Of a stretch of 64,000 bases of DNA, positions 35,160-47,867 are shown piece by piece. Position 1 is the first letter of the stretch. Each line of letters opens with the position of its first letter. This DNA is from Cristatella mucedo. Its lineage: Eukaryota > Bryozoa > Phylactolaemata > Cristatellidae. The stretch is taken from NCBI GenBank assembly GCA_009760855.2, contig WPIO01000107.1:62001-126000 (forward strand), given 5' to 3'. Under the pieces are notes generated by a model. That model saw only the letters and a program-made list of their open reading frames with translations. It searched no databases and was not told the origin of the DNA. A program made the translations under genes and the position numbers.

Positions 35160-35857
35160 GCGTCGGCCACTAGGCATGCCATCCACTCGCCCTCCCTTCT
35201 TCTCGCTCACTTTTTCTTTCTTTGCTCTACGTGCGCTCCCAATCTGATTCCACGGTGGCTTCTACAAGCGTATGCAGGCTCGCTCGCTCGAGTTTACCGG
35301 AGTACGATACAACCACTCGCCTGTGGGGGCTTTGTTCTTCGTCAAGCAGCCCTTTCGCATCTGAGCACCTGAAGTTGAAGAACCTTACTATTGATTCGAG
35401 CATACAACCGTGTTCGACCAAGAACAACTCGGCGCGAATACTCAACTCAACGCCCAACCACAAATGACTTGACTTCAATTCTCGGCGACGAACCAACCAC
35501 AACCAACTGGCACGAACTTCACTTCTGCGCCACCGCTCGTCGGCGAGGTTCCCCTCCACATATGTCCCGTCGGCTACGTCTCCACGCCTCCGCCAACTAG
35601 GCCTTGTTCGGCGGCGACTATGCGGCCACAATGGACAGGTTGAAGATGCATGCTCCAGCGTAGGTGCTGCTCGGAAACTACACTGCCGCCTGTGGCTGCC
35701 GGCCACGTGGCCTCGAACGACACCTCAGGAGTGCTCTGCTTCATGATAGCCTCTACCAAGCCTGACTCTGCTGTTCGTGAAGACTTCGCTGCGTTGTTTC
35801 TGCCGCTTGTTTCTCACCTCGCGACTGGTGAATCCTTTGTGGGCGTGGCCATGTGCA
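35160..35857. other. GC-rich stretch with overlapping open frames, unassigned
   Basis: Both strands hold long open frames (minus 35706-35227, 159 codons; several on plus). The high GC content is enough to explain stop-free frames on both strands. No protein family, LTR or splice structure is recognisable. It abuts the tandem repeat at 35858, so the two may be parts of one unknown element. Confidence 0.3.
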
Positions 35858-36262
35858 CAATGTCGTTCTGCCAAGCCGGACTTACTTCATCCGATCTTCT
35901 TATCCAATTCCCATGCGAAGTTTTAGCTAGCCTATTCCCATAGACTGCTCTAATTTAGTCTACAAGAGACTTAAAGAAGAAATCGGACGTGGTTAGGGCC
36001 GCTCTGCTCGTACAGTTTAAATATTCAGCAACCTTTGACAAAACTGAACATCCAAGCCCCCAATGTCGTTCCGCCCCAGCCGCACGTACTTCACCAGACC
36101 ATCTAATTCACTTCCTAAACCAACTTTTAGCTAACCTATTCACACAGACTGCTCTAATTCTGTCTAGAAGAGACTTAATGAAGAAAGCGGATGTGGTTAG
36201 GGCCACTCTGCTCGTAGAGTTTAAATAGTCAGCATCCTTTGACAAAACTGAAAATTAACTTG
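35858..36262 (+). repeat. Tandem duplication with 203-bp period
   Basis: Two units start with CAATGTCGTT at 35858 and 36061. They share CAGACTGCTCTAATT-type blocks, GAGACTTAA, GTGGTTAGGGCC, CTGCTCGTA and CTTTGACAAAACTGAA. Identity is roughly 80-85%. A plus-strand frame is open across the boundary (35989-36228) and repeats an RDL-KKADVVRA-LLVEFK-like peptide. Confidence 0.85.
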
Positions 36263-36390
36263 TTCTGGTGAGCCCTAGGCATAACTAAAAATCACTTGCT
36301 AAATGCTTAAATTATTGCAAAATTCTGTATAAAAAGGAGTAATTTAACTCTTTTTGATTTACTCAATTAGAAACCATGATAATTTTGCAT

Positions 36391-36790
36391 AATAGTAATA
36401 ATAATAATAATAATACCTCTGTATACCGTCTTAAGGGAATCCTATTTATTTTTAGGAACTTTGAAGATAAAGTAAAGGATTTATGATACAACAGCTAGTA
36501 CCAGTAACTTAAATGATAACATGCAAACAATAATTAGAGGCGATGTGCACATTATCAGAATTGAAATACTGATTGCAGCAGCATGTTTGGTTTCAGCCAG
36601 ATAAACACACAGGTAAGAATCACATGGACCCCTTAATGTAGCAATACATCGATGCTTAGTAGGTTCTTTAGATTGTAAAGTCACAAGATTAATAACGTGA
36701 GCCGGGAGTTGATTCCAGATATTGTAATCATGCCAACCAGTGCTGGATTTTCAGACGACTTAACGCTAGTCATGAAGTGTAACTCAACGA
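36391..36790 (-). mobile_element. Family A LINE 3' end, diverged
   Basis: The tail (TAA)n is followed by a poorly preserved hairpin and 3' UTR, then a block resembling the C-terminal ORF (CACATGGACCCCTTAATG, AGTAGGTTCTTTAGATTG). Confidence 0.6.
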
Positions 36791-37034
36791 AATATTCAGA
36801 CAAGCCGGTAGCAGGATGCCTAGACTGACGGGGTCAATCTGTAAAGGCTCTTTTAGCTATCGCCAATGAACAAACGGACAACAAATGTACACTTGGCAGC
36901 AGGCAATAGTAGTAAATAAGCAAGCTTCATCAAATGTTCTAACTAAAAAAAGCTTTATAAGCAATATAATGTCTCACCTTTCATTAATCTAAAGAACCAT
37001 CTCCACAGTCAAGAATGCATTACTTTAGAAACCT

Positions 37035-37795
37035 AAAATTCATAAAAGTTAGGCTTGTTTTGACTGTGATACCACATACAATTAGTTCATGCATTTGTGA
37101 AATCGAGCATCGATTTCTAGTGCTCACTGCTTCCCGAGCAACTAGCTTATGCAATCATGTACTTAGAGCTTATGCACAACTTTGCAGCTAGGCTTGCCTG
37201 TTGTGATTGTCACAGTTAGCTAGCCACACTACTTCTCGCCGACATGCACGTTCTCCCAGCCAAGCAACGCATGAGGTTCAAGGTTTTGTGACTCACTTTT
37301 AGAACCATTCATTCCTACGCTCCAGCCAACCTAACAATTATACTCCCACACTAGCCTAAGCATTGTACTGTATTGCTTTTCAGAATCTTGTTGTTTTCCT
37401 AAACCACATGTATACAATTCTTTGGATACATTGTCGTAAAATAGTTTGCTTCCAAAGCCTAAAAGTCAATTTTGACTTTTGGGACGGCATCCCATGGCAT
37501 ACCAGTACGTAAACAAATAAAATCCATCAAATTATCACAGCACTTGAATGGTATATTTTGTTGGTCCTTTATTTGCTTACGGTTGCTGAAACTGGCCATA
37601 CTGCTACTAACCATATCTGGATGCTGACCCTGAGCATATCACCACTAACCGTGTTGTGCTCGATGTCGTTGAGTAAACTACCCCTAAGTAGTCGATCGTG
37701 CTTCGTTTGCGGCAAATGCAAAGTGCCTGGAAAGAGACTAAGTGGTCGAAGGGTGCTTAATGAAATTAATATCGGGTTGTAGTAGTACTACTAAA
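37035..37795 (+). mobile_element. Family A LINE, old 3' half
   Basis: The block order is that of the C-terminal ORF (AACTTTGCAGCTAGGCTTG, CACACTACTTCTCGCCGAC, AAGGTTTTGTGACTCACTTT). It then runs through the 3' UTR and a hairpin (AAAGTGCCTGGAAAGAGACT ... GAAGGGTGCTT). Numerous stops. Confidence 0.75.
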
Positions 37796-38293
37796 TGGCA
37801 ATGCCTTCCACTGAGGATGGTTTGCTTTGCTCCCTAGGTTGAATGAAAACCATCTGAGCAGATTGAATACACCCCCAATAATAGCACTGAGTTGACTTGG
37901 GATTGAGAAATATCACGAAGCCGGCATCCATTTCAGAAGAGAGCATCAAAGCAAAAAGCTTTAGAGGCAGCATTCCCTGGCTTGAAGCACTGAATTAGGC
38001 AGTAGTGACACGAGTAAAACGTTTTCTGCCAAGAAGCGAGCTAGTGACTGGTAAGGAAGGATTTATTCTATATTGCTGCATCTAGGGACACCACCCACAA
38101 GAGGTAAACTCCCAGATCAAATGGGGCATGCCTCGCAATGAGAAACACTCTGCAACACAGGGTATTCTAGCTTATCATGGCTGACAGAGCATCTCATAAG
38201 AGAGATAAAGTGCAATATGCTGCTACTGAAGGAAAACAAAAGTTCAGCCAATGTCAACTGTCTCTTGGCAAGCCGATAAGTGGATAATGCGTC

Positions 38294-38481
38294 AACTGCT
38301 CTCCTAACTCTGCAATGCTTCCCACTTTCTCTTTATTGCGTGAGACGAAGTCTGTTGGCTACCGAATGCGTATCGAAAGCCGCTTAGGCTGTGAGTTCGC
38401 TATACAAAACTCTCCTGCGTAACACCCACATGGTCTTTATGACTTTGTGGAGTTACTGACGGAGATACATTACATTACATT
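38294..38481 (+). mobile_element. Family B LINE 3' end, insertion specific to copy 1
   Basis: A short 5'-truncated copy starts at AACTGCTCTCC and ends ATACATTACATTACAT. TGCGTC flanks it at 38288-38293 and 38482-38487. Copy 2 has an uninterrupted GTCCGTCCTTGTGG at the matching place (about 47494-47507). Confidence 0.85.
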
Positions 38482-38807
38482 TGCGTCCTTATGGTCTAAG
38501 AGGCCATCAATGCCGTCACAGCGAGAGCACGAGACAGTAGGCAGAAAAACTCACCGTGATTAAAAAGGGTGCAGCTGAAAATCATCACCGCCATAGCATG
38601 CATTGGAAATGCACCATATATCAGCTTATGTTGCTGCGCATAAAGGGGAAACTTTGTTGGTTCACTTGCAGTCACCCGTGTATGAAGCTGCAGTCAACAA
38701 ATGATTCACAGCTTGACTGACGATTACTCCCGATAATCATAGCACCGCAATGTGCTACCGATGAGATTATGCCGAACAGCACTAGTAATAGAGGGATGCA
38801 GCCTGTC

Positions 38808-38970
38808 AAACTGACATGGCCTTGTGGTGAAGGTGATCGCCTGAAATAACCCAAGTCCAGACGAATTTCTGTGCTGACCTCTGACATGGGCTCTAGAATC
38901 ACGTCTTTTGTAAACCGACCAATTTGTGAATGAGTTCTACATAGGTGCTATATAAATTATAAATATTTTT
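38808..38970 (+). mobile_element. Old tRNA-derived SINE, copy 1 of the duplication
   Basis: The A-box-like TGGCCTTGTGG is at 38816-38826, and the sequence ends in GAGTTCTACATAGGTGCTAT followed by ATAAATTATAAAT. It aligns with the SINE at 47.87-48.02 kb and, more weakly, with the tail of the copy at 63.3 kb. Confidence 0.5.
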
Positions 38971-39195
38971 TACTAACGTTAAATTGCAATTTGGCGAAGT
39001 TACGTATCCACAGTCATTGCTGGAAAAATGTTAATGTTGCACATTGGCATGAAGAGCTACAGCAGTTTAGCTAAGGTGGCACAATCCAGCAGCGCCCTGG
39101 AAGCAGTGCAAACTTTTAATGAGACGACATATTTTGCAAGCCCTAGATGGGTGCACACTCAGTAGAAATGCACAAATAGGGTAACCATGACAACG

Positions 39196-39254
<59 letters not shown>
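39196..39254. repeat. Palindromic (AC)n(AT)n(GT)n microsatellite
   Basis: AC repeats, then a short AT core, then GT repeats, so the whole is self-complementary. It is absent from copy 2 of the duplicated segment, where only GATATATAACAATAAC is present. Confidence 0.95.
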
Positions 39255-40394
39255 AACAATAACGACAGATGGCTCGTCCATGAAGACTTCCAGCAGAGCA
39301 GAACCAAAAAAGCCTACACGGCTTTCCCTTGAGTAGCCTGTACCCACAGTAACCCTACGAGACAGCTTGTGGAGACTGTGCCAACGTAAGGGCACACGGG
39401 CACGCATTCAAACACACATGAGCTCACTCCACACTTGCAGATCTTGGCTAGCTGGGCGACAAAGAAAGCTCAGCCAGATCTGAGGCTAGGCAGAAGCAGG
39501 CAATGAATTGTAGCATCAGAAATTTGTCAGTAGTCGTCTTTTACTATTGGGCTTCGTACAGGTTGACACATCGACCAATCTCAACACATTTCAGCCAATA
39601 CAAGCAATACTGCACGGCAATGATTTTAAATAGCCTTCGGCCAGCTCTGGGAAGTTAGCCTGAAGAAACACGACTTCTAAATTGAGACATGTTATGTGTA
39701 AGCAAAGGGCTTGCATCGAAGCCGAGCCTGATTTGAAGTCGGCGGTACGACCCAATCAAAAAGGTTAACCGCTAAACATAACAGCCATTAACAGCCATAC
39801 AGGCTAATCCATCAATTGATATATTGGGGCTGCAGCAAATACTATCCAATTAATGTCATGCACGGTTGTGTGGAGAGGTGGTCTCAAGAGCTGACTAGAG
39901 CTGAGAGCTTGCGTTTGTATTTTCACAAAGCTAAATTAAAATCCCACCTAGTTGCTATTCGTGTTCTTTACATTTCATGCATATAAAATTTTCTTATTAA
40001 AAATAATTGATCGGGAAAATGGTGTAAGCATGTAAAGTACATCAAAGAGTTCCAAATTTGACATTAGATATTACGAACGCTGATTGGCTTTAGGCGGGTA
40101 AACTCACTTCCGGTCATTAAGGTTCCAAAGTAAGGGATTTCAGATTGTTGAAATCCATTGAGGATCGGATGTTTTGAACACTCAAGAGAATTGTCAGTGG
40201 GGCTCTTAACCTTCATATTAGTAGCAGCTTGAAGGCCGGAACTCAGACAGGAAGACTGTGAGTAAGATAGGACATCAAATATCTTATCTTAAGTGGTCAC
40301 AGTCACTATTAACTAGAAGAATATGCTAACAAAACAAACGCATGAGGGCTTACCTCTCAAAGTCAGACAATACAATGATAACAATACCACTGAT

Positions 40395-42450
40395 TTAGCA
40401 GGATTGACTAACCCTCTTTCTAGGCATTTCACATTTGCTTAAAAGTTAGCACGATCAAATGGTTTGTGGTAGCATGTTCAATAAACCACAAAATAAAGTG
40501 GTTAGGGGTTAAATGCACAGGCTCAGCATTCAAATGTAGTTGAAGGCAAGCTGCATGCAGAAAAATAGCAAGTATAAGCTCGTTAAGGAAGAATGCGTAC
40601 CGAATGCATACAGAAAGCCGCTTAGGCTGTGAGTGTGCTATAAAAAATTCTCCTGCGTAACACCCACATGGTCTTTATGACTTTGTGGAGTTACAGACGG
40701 AGATACATTACAATACATTACCAGGTACCCACTAAATGCTGCATATAGATACATGCTAATTTTTTTAATGTGGACAAGTCAGGAGATGTCGTCACGAAGA
40801 TCAATAGTGAGTACCAGGCTTTGGGAGAATTTAACTACGAGAATTTGGCACGTTCTCCAAAGTAACTTGACAGTTCTACGAGGTATAGATAAATAATTTC
40901 TCTCCAAAAAGCCATATGCTGCTTAGCTCGCTGCGGGAATAAATCATATAGGTAGGCAGAAGAAGAGGAAATAAGGGACCTTCAAGTGAGTGACCTAACT
41001 TTGGAGTCGATGCAGTGCTTGACTGGGAGCCTGTGCTGATCGGCGAGAAGCGGTGATATGTGGCAACTACAAAGCTCTCAGCAGACATGCCCAAAAGCAG
41101 AGTTTCGCACGAGCTTTTCACTTCTGAGTGCACAAGCCGGTAGGCCAGCCATCAGTGAGATAGAGAAGTCAAAGCGGGATGTTACTAGTGTATGGACACG
41201 CTTAGATGTAGGATCCCTGAGTTAGCAAGCCCAAATTTCATAACGGTTATGTGCCTGAAAAAAAATAATAGTGACAGTGGAGCTGACGTGTTTGTTTAAT
41301 AAAAGGTCACTTTGGAACATTACACCTAGATTTTATGCAGATTAAACAGGAAATATGCTGACAGAACCAATTATGAGAGTAAATTTTTTTCATTTCTGAA
41401 TCATAGGTGGGGTTTTTTAACTAGCAAGTTCGTTTTGTGAACATTCAACTTACAAAATTGTGCTGCCCTCCATGTGTGGATTTGAAATAAATACATGCTG
41501 CAAGTGAATTCACTGAAATCAACGTGATGGGAACCGGCAGGGACCAAAGCAAAGGTGCAAGCGAGTGCTATCTGCATAGAAGTGAAAGCTAAGGTTGTGC
41601 CTGGTAATGAGATCTGCTAGAGGGAGAGTAAATGCTGCCAAAAGAAAGGGACAAAGCAGAAAGCCCCGGGTTACCCCATACTTCAGAGATCGCTCGAATG
41701 ATTTTTGTGCATTCCCATAACTAATTTGCAGTCTCCCATTGAAATACGTACTCAATCAGTGCAAAACTATACTAATATGCACAGGAAAAACGAGAGGTGC
41801 TCTCGATAGACTTCGTGATCGTATGTGTCAAAAGCTGTAGAAAGAATAAGCAAAACAAGCAAAGTTTCTCTAACTAAAGTCTGCATTCTTAAGTATTTCG
41901 TTGCATATCTTAAGAAATGCAGTCTCTGTGCAGTGATTAGCTCAATATTATGGAAATTGGTGGCAAAGTTTGAAATTTTAATATGTGAGTTCACTTGGTC
42001 TGCCACGACTATTCCTGTATTCAATAGAAGTGGTAGAAGGAAGAATGGGCTGTAGTTGCTCAAGTTCTCCTTGCCTAATTGTTCTTACTTGTTTAAGGGA
42101 TTAACAACAGCCTTTTTGAAATGTCCTGGTACGTGACCTTTGATTTATGATATATTTGTGAAATTCCTATTAGGCATGTCAGCAGCAGATCTATGCATCA
42201 TAGAAGCAAGAAATTTAAAAAAGGTCCAATGGACGAGGTCACCAGTGACCTCCTGGACGATAGATATTAAAATGCGGCATGGAACTAAATGACAGGTTTA
42301 AGGTGGATTATGCCATTATAGAGATAAATTCCGTAATCTGGATTACCTTTTTTGGCAATAAAGCTAGAGAAACAGTTGGCTAGATCATTGGAATCACTAA
42401 GTAAGGTGCTAGCCTAGAAGTAGTTAAGGAGATGGTTGATCATCGATATC
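40395..42450 (-). mobile_element. Long family A LINE copy, decayed
   Basis: It runs from a degraded 3' end at about 40395 through the C-terminal ORF and the reverse transcriptase (NLSFHFYAD-like block near 41570) and on to NYSPFFLLPLLL at about 42050. It continues another 400 bases upstream of the reverse transcriptase blocks. It is split at 40591-40722 by a family B 3' end. Many stops and frameshifts. The 5' boundary is uncertain. This copy preserves more 5' sequence than the younger copy at 32.4 kb. Confidence 0.75.
40591..40722 (+). mobile_element. Family B LINE 3' end nested in family A
   Basis: It starts in CGAATGCATACAGAAAGCCG and ends ACAGACGGAGATACATTAC followed by AATACATT. The matching position in copy 2 (about 50.0 kb) lacks it. 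Confidence 0.8.
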
Positions 42451-42459
42451 AGCATTTTT

Positions 42460-45400
42460 GGATTGGGCACCTGTGATTCAACAATGCTCTCAGGAATCTT
42501 TTGTCAACCGTTTTAGGACGGTGGCCGTATACCTCGGCAAGATATCAATCTCTCAAGAGCCACCCACATAGTAGCAACGTAATACGAGGCAGCTATCTAG
42601 CAGAACATGACGAGACAGATGCTTCATTAGGTAAGTCAGTTTCATATAAAAGCCTTTGTACACTCATAGTGTTAGGAACACGTATTTAGATACTGGAAAA
42701 TCCTACTTTAACATGCATTTTAGAGGGCTTGATTTCAGAGTTGGACAATTGCGTTACTCATCTTTCGGGTATTCAATAGGGATGAAAATATGGAGATCAA
42801 GTAGACCAAGCTAAGGTGCTGTTGCACATAGTCCCTTAATAGATTGTGAGTTACCTAAGGGGAGGTGAAGATCACTTCCCTTCCTAGCACACTCTTTATA
42901 TCGATGGAAGCAAGCTGAGGGGCATCGGTGAAAGAGTGCAGCTCCAGACGCAGAGGTTCTAGAAGAAAGCTCATACTACAGCACGGATAATGTGCTAAAC
43001 AATACTTATTGACGCACACCAAAGATGAGCATTGATAATAGTTACTCAATTCAGAGCACAGCTGTAACTAGCACATCACAAATCATAGCTTGCTCAAAAA
43101 AAAAACGTGTTGCTTGACTATATCCTAGCCGGCATATCCCGTAATGCATCGCGTAGCATAGTCTCCTCGGCACGTCAAAGGTTATGGCTTCGGCGACGAC
43201 AAGAGCTGTATTGAAGAGATGTTGCGAACAATGTCACCGCTTATAGCATGCAATAAGAAAAGACATTCCGAAGAATCAAAGAAAGGCGGGGGTTTGTAGA
43301 CAACAACAAGCAGGCACATCCAAGAAAGCCTGCTTAGCATAGAGTGTTGCATCCGATCATTCTCAGCATTATTCAGAAGAAAAGAGGTACTGGCTCAAGG
43401 CTTTCGGGTGCAGCGTTAAAGGAGGTGGCGTAGCCCATGGTAGCACAATGCCCAGGCAATATGGAACATCCACGGAAGCTCACTGCACAAGCAAAACTAA
43501 ATATGGAGCAATGGCCCCGGGTGATACAAACCAGCTGGACTCGTGCTGTGATCATAATGGGATGGAATTGATATCAAACTACAAGAAAAGGTTTGGTGCA
43601 TTTCATGAACCAAATTAAAGCTTCCTGAACAGCTTAGATATGCGAAGTGCTTAGCTGTTGTGCAATACAGCATGGAGTTAAGTATGGCTGACAGTCGTTA
43701 GACAGGATCAAAAGAAACAACTCATCCCTTCTCTTCCCAGGTTGGCTAAAGCACCTCTCCCCCAAAGGCTGACAGCGATACATTTTGGATGACTTAGGAA
43801 AATCACGACCCTTATAAGGGTCTCTTCAATAAATAATTCAGCCACAAGGTTTCGCTGCCCTGCAAACGTTTTTGCGACCCACGTCTATCGATCGGAGTTC
43901 TTGTATTGCTAGTACCAGTATTCGACTAAGTTATTAGGCCACGCTAAATAAAAAAATGTAACAATCTATCGATCTAATTTTGCATTAGGTTGCACTTTGC
44001 TCTGCCTGGTTTGGTGAATAACTGCATTCGTCGGCAAGTAAATAAACGGTATCCTTGTAAACAGACGGGGAAGGTATGTTCACCTGAGTGTCCGTCCCCT
44101 AATGAGTACCATCCAGCTCAACCTAAATTTCCAATTTCATCATCGATGATGCCTCTCCCTAAGCTCATCCAGGGTACCCAGATGTGTCCTTGACCTTTTC
44201 ATGCCCATCCCATCCGTAGAGACTCTGATTGTGCGACTGGAACACGCATCTAGCTGCGTACCTTTCTGAATGTACAAGAGCAGTTGTGCTGTCATTGAGC
44301 AGAGATGGCCATTCAAACCAAGCAATTGGGATTAGGGTGAAGATCACAGAAGATAATGTTTGGAGAAATATAAGGTAAACAGCTGGAATATGCTATCACT
44401 TAGGCATATCCGCCATCGGATTGCCATTGACTAGCTACCCAGATGCTTACCAATGTTGGGATCGGCAAGCAAAATCCAGCCATGCTTTTCAGTGTTGCAC
44501 AGTCAACAATGGCATGCAATTGGCCGGCGGTGCATTCAGTCCTTGATACGTAAGCCATCTACTCACGGAGCTCTGTTTGGTGATTTTTCAGGCTGCTTGG
44601 TGGAGACACTGGGGGTGCATGCTAGCAATGGCAAACCTGCACTACTGAGCAGTGCTTTTGAGGAGCCGCTCCTCACTCGGAGAAGTTACGTAAGGGCGTC
44701 CCGACGGCTGCACTGCCGCTTGGCTACAATAATTCAGATGTTTCCTTATAAGGTTGCAAATTGTAACTTTTGAGATTTTTCATGCACCTCGCGAGTTGAA
44801 GGTTTGAATGGCTATGTCCGTTCAGCTGCATCAAAACCATTTCTATGGCCTCCGAAAGCTGTGCAGCTAGAGACATGTTCTGGTCGCCTACCGAGAGTCT
44901 CCGTGGCAGCTGCTTGCCTCAACCGGTCAAAAAAACGTCAATGCATCTTCGCTCACTCTTGGCTAAGGCATCATCGGTGACGAAACGAGCAAAAAATAGT
45001 TTCTGCTGAATGGCGTCCGAGAGTGGGCCACACTGTTACAAGGAGATGAACTTAAGGGCAAAGTCACTTACGGCCTCTATTTATGTGGACACGTAGGAAG
45101 TAAGCGAAATCGGTAGAAACGTGTAATGTACTGTTGTCATTGAGGGAATAGCGGTCGAATGGGAGGCCACTACCTTAGATATAGACTAACTAATGCTGTC
45201 TGTCTGGCCGATAAAACCGTTTGAGAAGCGATTAGTTAGGTCAGCAGTAGGATTTCCTGGAAAGAGAAAAATCTGGGAGCACTCAAGGAAACACTTGCTC
45301 TTAGACAAAAGGATTTGCAGGCTGTGCATTTATGATTTGACGTATTTTTTTCAGAAGCTAGACTTGACCTTGGCTGTGATCGATTAGTATGATAGTCTTT

Positions 45401-46720
45401 GCATGAATGACGAAAGACAGCCAGTCTCAATGTTTTGCATGCTTTCCATAGCTGCATTTAGTAGACGTAGGTAAAGCCATATCTGTGGTTAACCATAGGC
45501 CGTGACGACGACGAGCCGTAGATGGCCTGCATTATGTTTAGTGAGTCTTTATAACTCATTATGCATGCCAACAAGTGTAATTTTTAGGCTTCCACTGATG
45601 AAGACAGGTCAGAAGGGGCATAGCTCAGGAAAGTTAAAGAAACAATTACCACCCTGAGAGCATCAATGTTAAGTCTCTTAAGTTTAGGTGATTTACAAGC
45701 GTTCGTACGTGTGTTGTCCGTAGTGCTTATACTGTAGACTCAATGAGACGTGCCAGTGGCCAGATAAGCAGAACTGAGAACATTTGGATAAGTGTGAGAC
45801 TCTTATTTTTAATGAGTCAGGTTTATTATTAAGATTAATAATAAATAAGCCAGTGCATGATATCGGGTGCCTAACAAGTCTACTAAATAACAGGAATAAG
45901 TGTTAAACTAACCAATGACGACAGAGATCTATTTTTCACGCAGACTTGAAATGAGATACAACATTTTTTGGTGCAAAAACAGGATTTGGTACTCTGGGGT
46001 AACAGATTAGTGTCACCATTTTCAGCTTGTAACTATAGTCACTCTAGACAAGATAATGGAAAGAGTGCTTCGAAGAACTGCAAACCGTTTGAAACTGTGA
46101 AACCAATCAGCGACATCGACGGCTCCAGCAAATTTTCATCTGTCTTGAACTATGAAAGAACGTGAAAGCTTTCAGGGTAAATTGACTATGGTCAGTTTTT
46201 TATCATTTACAGCAAAGTCTCATTAAAAGCGAGATGGTCGAGATTGATGTCAACAGTCGTGTGAACTGCATCCCTAAGGGTTTATTCAACGTTGATAGAG
46301 CATTCAATTGACACGCCTTAATGTGGATCACTGGGTCACAATGGGCTTGATGACATCCAATTTCGATTGATATGTGGGAAATCTCAGAAGGCTGCTTAAT
46401 ACTAAGCTGTGCATAGCTTAGAATAGCCAGAAGGAGCAGGTCTTCCAACCAACATGGTTGCTCAATGTGGTCCTCATTTTAGAGAAACCTAACTCCGGTA
46501 TAACAACAACAGCACTCAAAAAAGTACCTGAACTAAGATAGCAAAGTGATAATATGCCAGCATAAGCATACTTAATATACACGTCTGTCACTGTCTGTGA
46601 AAGCCGACCTGTTGTACACATTCCTAATTAATGGTGAATTCAATTTAGAGGTTAAAGTCACAGTCATAGCATGCCCAGCTCGAAGCTGTGAGTGCCAACA
46701 GGAATAAAAACACGTCATTT
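42460..46720. other. Mostly unannotatable stretch
   Basis: Many short open frames occur on both strands without support. One minus-strand region (45080-44800) reads SDFALKFISL and then SDAIQQKLFFARFVTDDALA across several stops, which loosely resembles a retrotransposon Gag. The remainder shows no repeat homology within the window. Confidence 0.3.
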
Positions 46721-46724
46721 TAAG

Positions 46725-46925
46725 TAATAATAATATTAGTAATATACTTTTTTAGGCGCCATCGGAGTAATAAATATCTTTCTAGACGCTTTGCATTTGA
46801 TTCAAATTGAAACGCGGTTGAATGGTGTGTAATATCAGGCTTGATAAGCAAAATGAATAAGGGGTGCCGGGCAGTGTCAGCATGCAAGTGTGGTGGGTGG
46901 CAGCAAGGACAACTTACGTGACACA
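46725..46925 (-). mobile_element. Family A LINE 3' end
   Basis: It has the tail (TAA)n, a modified hairpin (TTAGGCGCCATCGGAG, CTTTCTAGACGCTTTGC) and the 3' UTR with GTGTCAGCATGCAAGTGTGG. Confidence 0.75.
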
Positions 46926-47867
46926 TATCTCGACCGTTTAAATTATGCATAGGATGCTCCCAGAACTGCGATTTTCGGTAGCAAATGCTGCAATGGGAAT
47001 AGACGGTACACTGGCGAAGCGCCTGTACGCCAAAACAACTAAAACGTTTGCCATACAATTCCTGTAAGACGGAGTTATCGTCAGAAATTCTTTGGCAGCA
47101 GTATCTGTTATCCTATTGCTAACTGTGCCAATCCTAACCAGCTATCCTGACCTGCTGCTCCCATGTGACTCACAGTCTGGGGCACCTCGTTCCTCTGCTA
47201 CATACTCTTCATAGCAAGCCTACACACTCGCCTTCATGCCAATGCAGTGTATCACGACAAAGTCTCGCAATTATTTGCAAATAAAACTTAGCTATACCTT
47301 TGCCTTGAAGCCTCAAACACTATAGCATGTATATTTCTCTGACCTCCCTTGCAGTATGTAGTAATGATATTGGCACGCGAATGCTAGTAAGTAGAATATC
47401 ATGTAAGAGAGATTGAGAGTGACTCAATGTTATTGGCAGGAAAGGGAAATTTCAGCCTATCCTTGCTGCGTAATGGCAAGCCGATGAGCTGATGGTCCGT
47501 CCTTGTGGTCTTAGAGGCCTTTAATGTCGTCATAAAAAGAAACACCAGGCAATATGAAGAAAATTACACATCGATTTAAACACTGTTAATATTTTAAACA
47601 CTTTAATGATATTTTAAGTAATAATTTAAATACTGCTTAAAGTTTTCATAGCCATGGCAAGCGCTGGGAACGAACCACTATCAACTTACCTCGCTGAAGA
47701 GAAGAGGAGACTTTGCTTCACTTGCAGTTTTCTGTAATTAGCTGCTGGCTACAAATGATTCACAGCTTCAGAGCTTGACTGATGATCACTTCTGCTGATC
47801 ATAGCAGAAAATATGCTGCCGAAGAGAAAATGCCACAGAGCAGTGGTGACAGGGAATGCAGCCGGCC

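Larger units (their letters stand above)
38190..40860. repeat. Copy 1 of a diverged duplicated segment (partner at 47395-50098)
   Basis: Collinear landmarks are shared with copy 2: ACAAATGATTCACAGCTT at 38697 and 47751, GTGTAAGCAA...CTTGCATCGAAGCC at 39695 and 49125, and TTCCAAAGTAAGG...AAATCCATTGA near 40125 and 49537. A shared SINE (38.8 and 47.9 kb) and a minus-strand family A 3' end (40.4 and 49.8 kb) lie inside both. Divergence looks large, roughly 25-35%. Confidence 0.75.

Noticed and set aside
35227-35706. 159-codon minus-strand frame as a gene
   Set aside because: Overlapping frames on both strands in GC-rich DNA, with no motif, splice site or family resemblance. A possible zinc-knuckle reading on the plus strand did not fit the C-x2-C-x4-H-x4-C spacing.
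43980-44350. Minus-strand frames as a LINE or RNase H fragment
   Set aside because: No motif could be confirmed, and the apparent pattern did not extend beyond a few residues.
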